Source: Bacillota bacterium
GTDB taxonomy: Bacteria > Bacillota > Clostridia > Christensenellales > UMGS416
NCBI GenBank assembly: GCA_023428265.1
Contig: JAEYYW010000151.1
Coordinates: 1-14,989, forward strand
Length of the DNA stretch: 14,989 bases
Direction: 5' to 3'
A program made the position numbers and the translations under genes. The notes under the pieces are model-generated. The model made no database searches, was not told where the DNA came from, and saw nothing but the letters and a program-made list of their open reading frames with translations. Shown here piece after piece: positions 6,730 through 13,395 of this stretch. How positions within the stretch are numbered: position 1 is the first letter of the stretch; every line of letters begins with the position of its first letter.

Positions 6730-7836
6730 ATGAAGAAGGTCAAGGTGGGTGTTGTCGGCTGCGGCAACATCAGCGGAATCTACTTTGAAAACATGACCAA
6801 GGTGTTTGATATCCTAGAAGTAAAGGCCGTTGTGGATCTGGATAAGTCCAGAGCTCAGGCTGCCGCTGAAAAGTATGGCATCCCGGTCATTTATGACACC
6901 GTGGAGGATATGCTGAAGGATCCGGAGATCGAGATCATTCTCAACATCACCACTCCGCCGCACCACGCAGCCGTCTGCCTGGCGGCGCTGGAAGCCGGCA
7001 AGCATGTCTATGTGGAAAAGCCCCTTTCCATTGAGCGGGAAGACGGCCTGAAGATCAAGAAGCTGGCTGAGAAGAAGGGCCTGCTCGCCGGCGGCGCGCC
7101 GGATACCTTCATGGGCGGCGGCATTCAGACCTGCCGCAAGCTCATTGAGGACGGCTGGATCGGTGAGCCTGTGGCCTGCACGGCGTTTATGACCTGCCAC
7201 GGCCATGAGAGCTGGCATCCGGATCCTGAGTTTTACTACAAAGTGGGCGGCGGCCCGATGTTTGACATGGGGCCTTATTACCTCACGGCGCTTGTGAACC
7301 TGATGGGCCCGGTGGAAAGTGTGTCCGGCTCCACGCGGATCACATTCCCGACCCGCACGATCACTTCGGAGAAGAAGTACGGCACCATTGTGGACGTGGA
7401 AGTGCCCACCCATGTGGCAGGCCTGATGAATTTTGCCAGCGGAGCCATCGGCACGATCATCACATCATTTGATGTGTGGGCGGCCAATCTGCCCCGCATT
7501 GAAATCTACGGCAGCCTCGGCACGCTGTCGGTGCCGGACCCCAACACCTTTGGCGGGCCGGTGCTCTTCCGCAAGCCCGGCATGGACAACTGGCAGGAGA
7601 TTCCGATACTGCACGGTTATGCGGTGAACAGCCGTGGTGTTGGCGTGGCGGACATGGCGTATGCCATCAGGACCGGCCGCAAGCATCGCGCCAATGTGGA
7701 TCTGACCTTCCATGTGCTGGACATCATGCACGCGTTCCATGACGCTTGCCGTGAGGGGCTGGTCTACCGGCTCAACAGCACCTGTGAGAAACCCGCGCCG
7801 ATGCCGGTGGGGTTGCTGAAAGGGAAACTGGACTAA
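6730..7836 (+). CDS. Gfo/Idh/MocA-family NAD(P)-dependent oxidoreductase
   Basis: This predicted cytoplasmic sugar or polyol dehydrogenase has 368 residues from the ATG at 6730. GAGGG (6720-6724) is 5 nt upstream, and the gap to the thuA-like stop is 8 nt, so the two form one operon. The N-terminal Rossmann fold has VGVVGCGNISG (6-16), then VVDLDKSRA (34-42) with an Asp that would favour NAD. The conserved EKPLS motif is at 96-100, with Lys97 the likely catalytic lysine. The C-terminal alpha/beta domain has GGGPMFDMGPYYL (173-185), where Asp179 fits the family's D-x-G motif and a Tyr occupies the place where many members have His. The family acts on many sugars, inositols and keto-sugars, so substrate cannot be assigned. 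The neighbouring ThuA-like gene suggests a ThuB-like role, by inference. Confidence 0.9.
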   Translation: MKKVKVGVVGCGNISGIYFENMTKVFDILEVKAVVDLDKSRAQAAAEKYGIPVIYDTVEDMLKDPEIEIILNITTPPHHAAVCLAALEAGKHVYVEKPLSIEREDGLKIKKLAEKKGLLAGGAPDTFMGGGIQTCRKLIEDGWIGEPVACTAFMTCHGHESWHPDPEFYYKVGGGPMFDMGPYYLTALVNLMGPVESVSGSTRITFPTRTITSEKKYGTIVDVEVPTHVAGLMNFASGAIGTIITSFDVWAANLPRIEIYGSLGTLSVPDPNTFGGPVLFRKPGMDNWQEIPILHGYAVNSRGVGVADMAYAIRTGRKHRANVDLTFHVLDIMHAFHDACREGLVYRLNSTCEKPAPMPVGLLKGKLD

Positions 7837-7849
7837 CGGAAACCTATGC

Positions 7850-7876
7850 AAAAGGCGGGCCTCAGGCCCGCCTTTT
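7850..7876. terminator. bidirectional intrinsic terminator
   Basis: A perfect 12-bp stem, AAAAGGCGGGCC (7850-7861) with GGCCCGCCTTTT (7865-7876), is closed by the loop TCA. It ends in T-runs on both strands, so it can terminate the oxidoreductase operon rightward and the cysteine-rich gene leftward. The loop TCA is, on the minus strand, the TGA stop codon of the leftward gene, so the right arm lies inside that coding sequence. Confidence 0.92.
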
Positions 7877-8449
7877 GGCTTTTGCAGATGCTCCCATGAT
7901 TTGAAACAGAAACACACACGGTTCTTTTGCTCCGCTGTTGATGTTGGAAGACACAACCTGTTTCACCCGGAGTTTCACCCCCAGCGCCTTTTCATAATGA
8001 AACCGGAAATGCCCGGCGCAGCACAGGCAATAGGAGAGGGGCATCGGGCCGTTCACCGGCACGCAGCCCGAGAAATTCCAGCAGGGGCAAGCATCCATCT
8101 GGCCAATGCCCACAGTCTGGATGTCTCCATTTTCCGTGAGCCAGGGTTTGCCCATATATTGCAGACGCCCCAGCAGTTCCAGCTTTTCCGGCAAGGGCTT
8201 GTCTCCATGCTCTTTGGCAAGCTGCTTTGCGTTGCTCAGCCGGAAACCGCTCTTGCAGCACGCACGGTGAAACATCACTTCGGCGATCTGGTCAAACTCC
8301 AGCAGCTCTTCGCATTTGCGCATCGCCGCGGCCATGAAGTTGGCGTTGTCCTGTTTGGGATTAGCATCATGGGGATACTCCACACCCATGATCTGATCAA
8401 TGGCAGCATCATTCACGTTGGCTTTGCGCAGTGCTTCCAGAAACGTCAT
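7862..8449 (-). CDS. cysteine-rich protein of unknown function
   Basis: I do not recognise a named family with confidence; it resembles uncharacterised cysteine-rich proteins of anaerobic Clostridia. It has 195 residues with ten cysteines: C46, C64, C65, C121, C123, C129, C141, C143, C144 and C178. The clusters are FHRACCKSGFR (60-70), DACPCWNFSGC (119-129) and YCLCCAGHFRFHYEKALG (140-157), followed by EPCVFLFQI (176-184). Four nearby aromatic or histidine positions (H61, H147, H151, W124) add to the impression of a metal-binding or thiol-active centre, but no function can be assigned. There is no signal peptide or membrane segment. The ATG at 8447-8449 has an AGGGAG-type site upstream on the minus strand. 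The last codons lie inside the terminator hairpin. It is divergent from an AhpD-like gene, 77 bp away. Clustered cysteines and normal composition make it a real gene, not an antisense shadow. Confidence 0.8.
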   Translation of the reverse strand: MTFLEALRKANVNDAAIDQIMGVEYPHDANPKQDNANFMAAAMRKCEELLEFDQIAEVMFHRACCKSGFRLSNAKQLAKEHGDKPLPEKLELLGRLQYMGKPWLTENGDIQTVGIGQMDACPCWNFSGCVPVNGPMPLSYCLCCAGHFRFHYEKALGVKLRVKQVVSSNINSGAKEPCVFLFQIMGASAKAKRRA

Positions 8450-8480
8450 AGCCTGCTCCCTTGCGTTGTTCTGGTAATTA

Positions 8481-8496
8481 GAATAACATGTTTGTC
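8481..8496. repeat. imperfect palindrome between divergent genes, possible operator
   Basis: The 77-bp gap between the cysteine-rich gene and the AhpD-like gene holds the perfect 8-bp palindrome AACATGTT (8485-8492). It is flanked by GA and TC, giving a 16-bp imperfect palindrome. It could be a dimeric repressor site. I see no convincing -35/-10 pair on either strand in this gap, apart from TAGAAT (8479-8484) as a possible rightward -10 without a matching -35. Confidence 0.3.
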
Positions 8497-8526
8497 ATAG
8501 GTTGAACACCCTGGGGAGGTATAAGT

Positions 8527-8886
8527 ATGGATTTGTCAGACCGTGAGAAAATCGAAAAAATCATCAGGGACAGAAAGCTTGCCAACGGTTTCTATCTGAA
8601 GAAATCCGAGGTATTCCGGAAATTCATTGCCTTTGAGGAAAAAGCCTTTGAGGCTGGCAGTCTTGGCTGCATGGATAAGGAATTGATCGCAGTGGGCATT
8701 TCGGTGGTGATCAACTGCGAGTCCTGCATGCAGTGGCATATCACACAGGCTTTGAAGCAGGGAGCTACGGAGGAGCAGGTGATCGAGGCCATCGGCGTGG
8801 GCATTGAGATGGGCGGAGGGCCTGCCACGGTGTCGGCGCGGTTTGCGATGAAGGTGCTGGAGTATAACAAGCTGTCTGAATCCTGA
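8527..8886 (+). CDS. AhpD-like / carboxymuconolactone decarboxylase-family protein
   Basis: This is a small all-helical protein of 119 residues, the usual size of single-domain members. The AhpD-type redox motif is C64-E-S-C67-M-Q-W-H71 (CxxCxxxH), followed by the conserved helix ITQALKQGATEEQVIEAI and a GIEMGGGPATVSARFAM segment. In AhpD this CxxC pair reduces partner proteins in peroxide detoxification, while other members are decarboxylases that lack it. The intact CxxCxxxH favours a thiol-disulfide or peroxidase-like role here, but the partner is unknown. GGGGAGGT (8513-8520) lies 6 nt before the ATG. It stands alone and is divergent from the cysteine-rich gene, which may hint at a shared redox or stress theme. 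Confidence 0.9.
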   Translation: MDLSDREKIEKIIRDRKLANGFYLKKSEVFRKFIAFEEKAFEAGSLGCMDKELIAVGISVVINCESCMQWHITQALKQGATEEQVIEAIGVGIEMGGGPATVSARFAMKVLEYNKLSES

Positions 8887-8889
8887 GGT

Positions 8890-8911
8890 GGGCGGCAAGT
8901 GCTTCCCGCCC
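8890..8911 (+). terminator. weak hairpin after the AhpD-like gene
   Basis: GGGCGG (8890-8895) can pair with CCGCCC (8906-8911) over a 10-nt loop, 3 nt after the stop codon. The following sequence (TGACACTTTG) is not a proper U-tract, so this is at best a weak terminator. No better candidate lies before the his promoter. Confidence 0.3.
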
Positions 8912-8941
8912 TGACACTTTGTAACATTTGTGCGGTATAGC

Positions 8942-8968
8942 CGGATAATCTTATGCTGGAATCATCCG
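8942..8968. repeat. imperfect inverted repeat upstream of the his promoter
   Basis: CGGATAAT (8942-8949) and ATCATCCG (8961-8968) are inverted copies matching at 7 of 8 positions, with 11 bp between them. The element ends 9 bp before the -35 box of the his promoter. A regulator site is possible, but half-sites this short can arise by chance. Confidence 0.3.
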
Positions 8969-8977
8969 ATGAATGGA

Positions 8978-9006
8978 TTGACGAGACCGGTGTTGGGTAC
9001 TATAAT
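8978..9006 (+). promoter_or_regulatory. sigma-A promoter of the his operon
   Basis: TTGACG (8978-8983, 5 of 6) and a perfect TATAAT (9001-9006) are separated by 17 bp. The inferred start is near 9012-9014, leaving a leader of about 38 nt to the hisZ ATG at 9051. That is too short for a T-box or a peptide attenuator, so control would be at initiation or later. Confidence 0.88.
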
Positions 9007-9017
9007 TACATTAGCGT

Positions 9018-9043
9018 GATAAAGTGATGAACCGATAAAGTGA
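9018..9043 (+). repeat. short tandem-like direct repeat in the hisZ leader
   Basis: GATAAAGTGA occurs twice, at 9018-9027 and 9034-9043, 16 bp start to start. The second copy runs into the Shine-Dalgarno region (GAGGAAG, 9042-9048) of hisZ. It may be a short duplication or a binding site for a protein or for the ribosome standby; the sequence does not decide. Confidence 0.5.
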
Positions 9044-9050
9044 GGAAGAA

Positions 9051-10265
9051 ATGAAAAACCATAAAACGCATCTTCCGCCCGGTGTGCAGGATTATCTGCC
9101 GGAGGAATGCGCCCATAAACGCGAGATCGAAGAAAAGGCGCGGCGCTGTTTCTCCTCCTGGGGCTATGACGAAGTTGAGACGCCCTGCATGGAGTTCATG
9201 GAAGCGTTCAGAGGCCAGATCGGTGATTTTGAACCGGAGCGCCTGTTTAAGCTCACCGACAGCAGCGGCAGGATCCTGGTGCTGCGGCCAGACATCACAA
9301 TGCCGCTGGCCCGCGTGGCAGCCACCAGGCTTGCCCACTGGCAACCGCTTCGGATGTTTTACGTGGGGGAGGCCTTCCAGTTCACGAGCCCCGAAATGGG
9401 TGCCGGATTGCGGGAGTTCACGCAGCTTGGCGTGGAGCTGATGGGCCAGAGCGGCCCCATGGCCGATGCCGAGGTGATCGCACTGGCGATATCGGTGCTG
9501 CGGGAGGCAGGCCTGAAGGAGTTTCAGATCGACATCGGCCAGGTGCAGTTTTTCAAGGGCCTGATGCAGGAGGCAGGGCTCACCGAAAGCCAGACCGAGG
9601 AAGTGCGCCGCCATGTGGAAGATAAAAACCTGCTGGCCATTGAGCTGCTGATGCAGCAGGCCGGCATATCCGGCGGCCTTCGCAACCGGATTCTGGAGCT
9701 TCCCATGCTCTATGGCGGCGTGGAGGTGCTGGAGACGGCAGAGCGCTTCACTTCCAATAAAACCTGCCGCGACGCGCTGGATTATATGAAACGCACGCTG
9801 GACGCACTGGCCAATTATGACGTGGATGACTATATCAGCATTGACCTGGGCATGGTGCAGAGCATCAACTATTACTCCGGCATCATCTTCCGGGGCATTT
9901 CCAAGTATTTCGGCAACCAGTTGCTGGCCGGCGGCCGGTATGACGGGCTGGTGGAGGAGTTTGGCAAGCCCATGGCGGCCACAGGTTTTGCGTTTTCCAT
10001 CAAGCCCGTTCTGATTGCGCTGGAACGGCAGGGCAGCCTGCCCTCCGCTCTGGCTCTGGATGCCGTGGCATGCTTTGACACGGCAGATGGCCCGCAGCCG
10101 CTGCAGGCACTGGAAATGCTGCGCGGCAAAGGTTTGAGGGTGGAGCAGTTTTATGGATCCAGCCGCGAGCTTGCCGACTACGCCGAATGCAGGGGGGCAA
10201 AGGCTGCACTGTGCTGGAGCGGCGGTGAATTCCGCGAAGTCTGGCGGAAGGGGGAGCGTGCATGA
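9051..10265 (+). CDS. hisZ: ATP phosphoribosyltransferase regulatory subunit
   Basis: HisZ is a catalytically inactive paralogue of histidyl-tRNA synthetase that forms a hetero-octamer with short HisG and confers histidine feedback. It is 404 residues, near the family norm of about 390-420. The class II synthetase core is visible: PPGVQDYLPEE near the N-terminus, LFKLTDSSGRILVLRPDITMP-type motif 2 at about 64-84, FYVGEAFQF (about 103-111), and INYYSGIIFRG followed by LLAGGRYDGLVEEFG (about 275-305). The HisRS anticodon-binding domain is not recognisable; only about 80 divergent residues follow. Co-occurrence with a short hisG directly downstream separates it from a true hisS. It is the first gene of the his operon; its stop overlaps hisG (ATGA). 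Confidence 0.94.
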   Translation: MKNHKTHLPPGVQDYLPEECAHKREIEEKARRCFSSWGYDEVETPCMEFMEAFRGQIGDFEPERLFKLTDSSGRILVLRPDITMPLARVAATRLAHWQPLRMFYVGEAFQFTSPEMGAGLREFTQLGVELMGQSGPMADAEVIALAISVLREAGLKEFQIDIGQVQFFKGLMQEAGLTESQTEEVRRHVEDKNLLAIELLMQQAGISGGLRNRILELPMLYGGVEVLETAERFTSNKTCRDALDYMKRTLDALANYDVDDYISIDLGMVQSINYYSGIIFRGISKYFGNQLLAGGRYDGLVEEFGKPMAATGFAFSIKPVLIALERQGSLPSALALDAVACFDTADGPQPLQALEMLRGKGLRVEQFYGSSRELADYAECRGAKAALCWSGGEFREVWRKGERA

Positions 10266-10906
10266 GCAAGCTGACAATTGCGCTGCCCAAAGGCAGACTG
10301 GCGGAGCAGGCCATCGAGCTGCTGGAGCGCTGCGATGTGGACTGCGGCGCAACCCGAGAAATTGGCCGCAAGCTCATCATGGAAGATACCTCCGGCCAGA
10401 CCGCCTTCATGCTGGTGAAGCCCAGCGACGTGCCGGTCTATGTGGAGCGCGGTGCCGCAGACATCGGCGTAGTGGGCAAGGATACCCTGATGGAAGCGGG
10501 CTGCTCGGTCTATGAAATGCTGGATCTGGGCTTTGGCCGCTGCCGGCTGTGCATCGCCGGATATCCGCAGGGCCGGGAGCGCGCCATCACCGCGGCCAAC
10601 CTCCGGGTCGCCACCAAGTATCCGGCCATCGCCGCCAGTTACTATGGGGCAAAAGGCATCCCGATTGACATCATCAAGCTCAACGGTTCGGTGGAACTGG
10701 GCCCACTGGCAGGCCTGTCCGACGTCATCCTGGATATTGTGGAAAGCGGGCGGACGCTCAAAGAAAACGGCCTGGAGGTGCTGGATGAAATCTGCGGCAT
10801 CAGCGCCCGGCTCATTGTCAATCGCGTAAGCCTTAAAACGAGAGGTGGCCGCATCAAGCCCTTGATTGAGGCGATGGGCGCGGCATTGGAGGAGGGGAAA
10901 CGATGA
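10262..10906 (+). CDS. hisG: ATP phosphoribosyltransferase catalytic subunit, short form
   Basis: HisG catalyses the first step of histidine synthesis, joining PRPP and ATP to give phosphoribosyl-ATP. At 214 residues it is the short form that lacks the C-terminal regulatory domain of the long enzyme (about 300 residues) and needs HisZ, which is encoded just upstream. Family blocks are LTIALPKGRL (4-13), ADIGVVGKDTL (66-76), the LNGSVELGPLAGLSD region (140-154) and the PRPP-binding DIVESGRTLKENGL (158-171). The start codon overlaps the hisZ stop by 4 nt and has AAGGGGGAG (10248-10256) at 5 nt spacing. Its own stop overlaps the hisD start by 4 nt. Confidence 0.96.
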   Translation: MSKLTIALPKGRLAEQAIELLERCDVDCGATREIGRKLIMEDTSGQTAFMLVKPSDVPVYVERGAADIGVVGKDTLMEAGCSVYEMLDLGFGRCRLCIAGYPQGRERAITAANLRVATKYPAIAASYYGAKGIPIDIIKLNGSVELGPLAGLSDVILDIVESGRTLKENGLEVLDEICGISARLIVNRVSLKTRGGRIKPLIEAMGAALEEGKR

Positions 10907-12201
10907 TTGGGATCACGGACCTCACCGGTGGCAGCAAGGTCGAGTTGCTGCAAAAGCTGGCCGGGCGCCAGCGCGGCATCCCGGAGGATGTGCGCAAAGC
11001 CGCTGCTGCCATCGTCTATGATGTGCGCAATCGCGGCGATGAAGCGCTGCTGGAATACACAGAGCGATTCGACGGCGTGAAGCTCGAAGCCGAAGGCTTG
11101 CTCGTAACTGGGCAGGAGATCGAGGAAGCAATCAAAACGGTGCCTGCGGTTGTGCTGGCCGCGATGGAGCGGGCTGCGAAGAACATCCGCAACTTCCACC
11201 GCCGCCAGGTGCAGCAGAGCTGGATGGATTTTTCCGGCGGCATTTCGCTGGGGCAGAAGATCACGCCCCTTGCCAGCGCCGGTGTTTATGTGCCCGGCGG
11301 CAGGGCTGCCTATCCCTCTTCGGTGCTGATGAATGTGATCCCCGCTAAAGTGGCCGGTGTGGGCGAGATCATTATGGCCACGCCGCCGATGAAGGACGGC
11401 AAGGTGTATGCCAACACGCTTGCCGCCGCGAGAATTGCCGGTGTGGATCGCATCTATAAAATGGGTGGAGCCCAGGCGGTGGCGGCGATGGCCTTCGGCA
11501 CGGCCACAGTGCCACAGGTGGATAAGATCACCGGCCCCGGCAACATCTGGGTGGCCGCCGCCAAGCGCGAGGTGTTTGGCACTTGCGGCATTGACATGAT
11601 TGCCGGCCCCAGCGAAGTGCTGGTTGTGGCAGACGAAACCGCAAACCCCCGCTTTGCCGCGGCAGACATGCTGGCCCAGGCCGAGCATGACCCGATGGCC
11701 TCGGCAATCCTCGTCACCTGCAGCCGCGAAGTTGCGGAGAGGGTCAATGACGAGCTGGACCGGCAGGTGAAGCTTCTGGGCCGCTGCGAAACCGCCTGCC
11801 GCTCCCTTGCCGATTATGGCGCGATCCTATTGACGGATTCGCTGGAGGAGGCCATTGATCTGGCCAACGAGCTGGCGCCGGAGCACCTGGAGCTGCTGGT
11901 GCAGGACCCTATGCGGTGGCTTGGCGCCATCCGCAATGCGGGCGCGATCTTTTTGGGCGCCATGAGCCCGGAGCCGCTGGGCGACTATATGGCCGGCCCC
12001 AACCATGTGCTGCCCACCGGCGGCACGGCGCGGTTCTCCTCGCCGCTCTCGGTGGATGACTTCGTGAAGAAGTCCAGCGTGATCTATTGCTCGAGTGAGA
12101 AACTGCGAGAGGTTTATCAGGATGTGGCGGTTTTCGCCGACAGCGAGGGGCTGGACGCCCACGCCAACTCGGCGCGAATCCGCTTTGAGGAGGGAAACTG
12201 A
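10903..12201 (+). CDS. hisD: histidinol dehydrogenase
   Basis: HisD carries out the last two steps of the pathway, oxidising L-histidinol through histidinal to histidine with NAD and zinc. The length (432) is standard. The zinc ligands known for the family appear as Gln259 and His262 in AQAEHDP, Asp361 in GDYMAGPNHVLPT, and His420 near the C-terminus. The catalytic Glu-His pair is E327-H328 in LAPEHLE. Other blocks are GVYVPGGRAAYPSSVLM (127-143) and KITGPGNIWVAAAK (208-221). The start overlaps hisG by 4 nt, with GGAGGAGGGG at 10888-10897. The next gene, hisB, begins 1 nt after the stop. Many his operons have hisC between hisD and hisB; here it is absent. Confidence 0.97.
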   Translation: MIGITDLTGGSKVELLQKLAGRQRGIPEDVRKAAAAIVYDVRNRGDEALLEYTERFDGVKLEAEGLLVTGQEIEEAIKTVPAVVLAAMERAAKNIRNFHRRQVQQSWMDFSGGISLGQKITPLASAGVYVPGGRAAYPSSVLMNVIPAKVAGVGEIIMATPPMKDGKVYANTLAAARIAGVDRIYKMGGAQAVAAMAFGTATVPQVDKITGPGNIWVAAAKREVFGTCGIDMIAGPSEVLVVADETANPRFAAADMLAQAEHDPMASAILVTCSREVAERVNDELDRQVKLLGRCETACRSLADYGAILLTDSLEEAIDLANELAPEHLELLVQDPMRWLGAIRNAGAIFLGAMSPEPLGDYMAGPNHVLPTGGTARFSSPLSVDDFVKKSSVIYCSSEKLREVYQDVAVFADSEGLDAHANSARIRFEEGN

Positions 12202-12202
12202 C

Positions 12203-12787
12203 ATGCGCAAGGCAGCGGCGGGCCGAGACACAGCGGAAACCAGGATCTTTGCCGAGATCAACCTGGATGGCAACGGCAGCGCGCAGATCGGGACCGGCAT
12301 CGGCTTTTTCGACCACATGCTCGCACTGTTGGCAACGCATGGGCTGTTTGAGTTGACCGTAAAGGCTGACGGCGATGTGGGTGTGGACTGCCACCACACC
12401 GTGGAAGACACCGGCATTGTGCTGGGGCAGGCGTTCCAGAAGGCGCTCGGTGACAAGAAGAGCATCCGCCGCTACGGCACATTCTTCCTGCCCATGGACG
12501 AAACGCTGGCGATGGTGTCGCTGGACATCAGCGGTCGGCCATTCCTGGTGTTTGATGCGGCTATTCCATCGGTGAGACTTGGTGATTTCGAAACCGAAAC
12601 AGTGGAGGAGTTCTTCCGCGCCTTCGCCTTCGCTGCCGGCATCACGCTGCATGTGAAGGTGCTTTACGGCAAGAATGCCCACCACCAGATCGAGGCGCTC
12701 TTCAAGGCGCTGGGCAGGGCGTTGCGTGAGGCTGTGGCCATCGACCCCCGCGAGCAGGGCATCCCCTCCACCAAGGGGGTGCTGTGA
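12203..12787 (+). CDS. hisB: imidazoleglycerol-phosphate dehydratase
   Basis: HisB dehydrates imidazole glycerol phosphate to imidazole acetol phosphate using manganese. It is the monofunctional form: 194 residues, with no N-terminal histidinol-phosphate phosphatase domain as in E. coli. The metal-binding histidine blocks are FFDHMLALLATHG (35-47, His38 and His46), DCHHTVEDTGIVLG (62-75) and KNAHHQIEALFKALGRAL (157-174). The start at 12203 is preferred to the upstream in-frame codon at 12095, which would sit deep inside hisD. GGAGGG (12189-12194) is the Shine-Dalgarno. The TGA stop overlaps the hisH ATG as TGATG. A separate histidinol-phosphatase must exist elsewhere. Confidence 0.96.
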   Translation: MRKAAAGRDTAETRIFAEINLDGNGSAQIGTGIGFFDHMLALLATHGLFELTVKADGDVGVDCHHTVEDTGIVLGQAFQKALGDKKSIRRYGTFFLPMDETLAMVSLDISGRPFLVFDAAIPSVRLGDFETETVEEFFRAFAFAAGITLHVKVLYGKNAHHQIEALFKALGRALREAVAIDPREQGIPSTKGVL

Positions 12788-13395
12788 TGGCAAGCATCGC
12801 GATCATTGACTATGGCATGGGCAACCTCCGCAGCGTGCAGAAGGCCTTTGAACACATCGGCGTTTCCGCTGAGATCACCAGTGACGCCGCCGTGCTTGCC
12901 CGTGCAGATGGGGCCGTGCTGCCCGGTGTGGGTGCCTTTGCTGACTGCATCAAGAACCTCGATGAAACGGGCCTGGTGCCCACGATCCAGGAGTTCATCG
13001 CCTCAGGCCGTCCCTTTCTGGGCATTTGCCTGGGGCTGCAACTGCTATTTGAAAGCAGCACCGAGGGCGGGCAATATGAGGGGCTGGGGCTGCTGCCCGG
13101 CCAGGTGGTCTCGCTGCCACGTGACCGCAAGGTGCCCCACATGGGCTGGAACAGCCTGAAAATCCTGCAGCCCGACCCGCTTTTCAAAGGCTTGCCGGGG
13201 GAGGCGTATGTCTACTTTGTGCACTCCTATCATGCCGCCCCTGCGGATCCGTCGATCTTCTCTGCCACGACGGACTACGGCATCCCGGTGACCGCTGCCG
13301 TGCAGCGCGGCAACCTGTTTGCCACGCAGTTTCACCCGGAGAAAAGCGGCGATGTGGGCATGCAGATCCTCCGCAATTTCGGAGGGCTGTTATGA
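12787..13395 (+). CDS. hisH: imidazole glycerol phosphate synthase, glutaminase subunit
   Basis: HisH hydrolyses glutamine and channels ammonia to HisF, which makes imidazole glycerol phosphate and AICAR. It is a 202-residue class I amidotransferase with the triad Cys81 (FLGICLGLQLLFE), His183 and Glu185 (FATQFHPEKSGD). Other family blocks are IIDYGMGNLRSV (6-17), LPGVGAFADC (45-54), KVPHMGWNSL (115-124) and YFVHSYHA (143-150). The ATG at 12787 is preferred over the in-frame GTG at 12784: AAGGGGGTG (12773-12781) lies at better spacing, and the TGATG stop-start is common. The hisA start overlaps its stop by 4 nt. hisF lies beyond hisA, so the two synthase subunits are not adjacent. Confidence 0.96.
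   Translation: MASIAIIDYGMGNLRSVQKAFEHIGVSAEITSDAAVLARADGAVLPGVGAFADCIKNLDETGLVPTIQEFIASGRPFLGICLGLQLLFESSTEGGQYEGLGLLPGQVVSLPRDRKVPHMGWNSLKILQPDPLFKGLPGEAYVYFVHSYHAAPADPSIFSATTDYGIPVTAAVQRGNLFATQFHPEKSGDVGMQILRNFGGLL

Noticed and set aside
8919..8949. A second his promoter from TTGTAA (8919-8924) and GATAAT (8944-8949)
   Set aside because: The spacer is 19 bp and the -35 is weak; the downstream TTGACG/TATAAT pair at 17 bp is far better.
9027..9038. A three-codon leader peptide (ATG AAC CGA TAA) before hisZ as a his attenuator
   Set aside because: It has no histidine codons, no attenuator hairpins follow, and the leader is too short.
9018..9043. The duplicated GATAAAGTGA as the start of a CRISPR or satellite array
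   Set aside because: There are only two 10-bp copies with a 6-bp gap and no further repeats.
9006..10352. A long open frame (448 codons) on the minus strand, opposite hisZ
   Set aside because: It is antisense to hisZ and its promoter, with biased composition and no domain.
10642..11688. A long open frame (348 codons) on the minus strand, opposite hisG and hisD
   Set aside because: It crosses the coupled hisG/hisD junction and shows no recognisable protein family.
12784..12786. GTG start for hisH
   Set aside because: It is only 4 nt after the Shine-Dalgarno core; the ATG at 12787 has better spacing and a common TGATG overlap.
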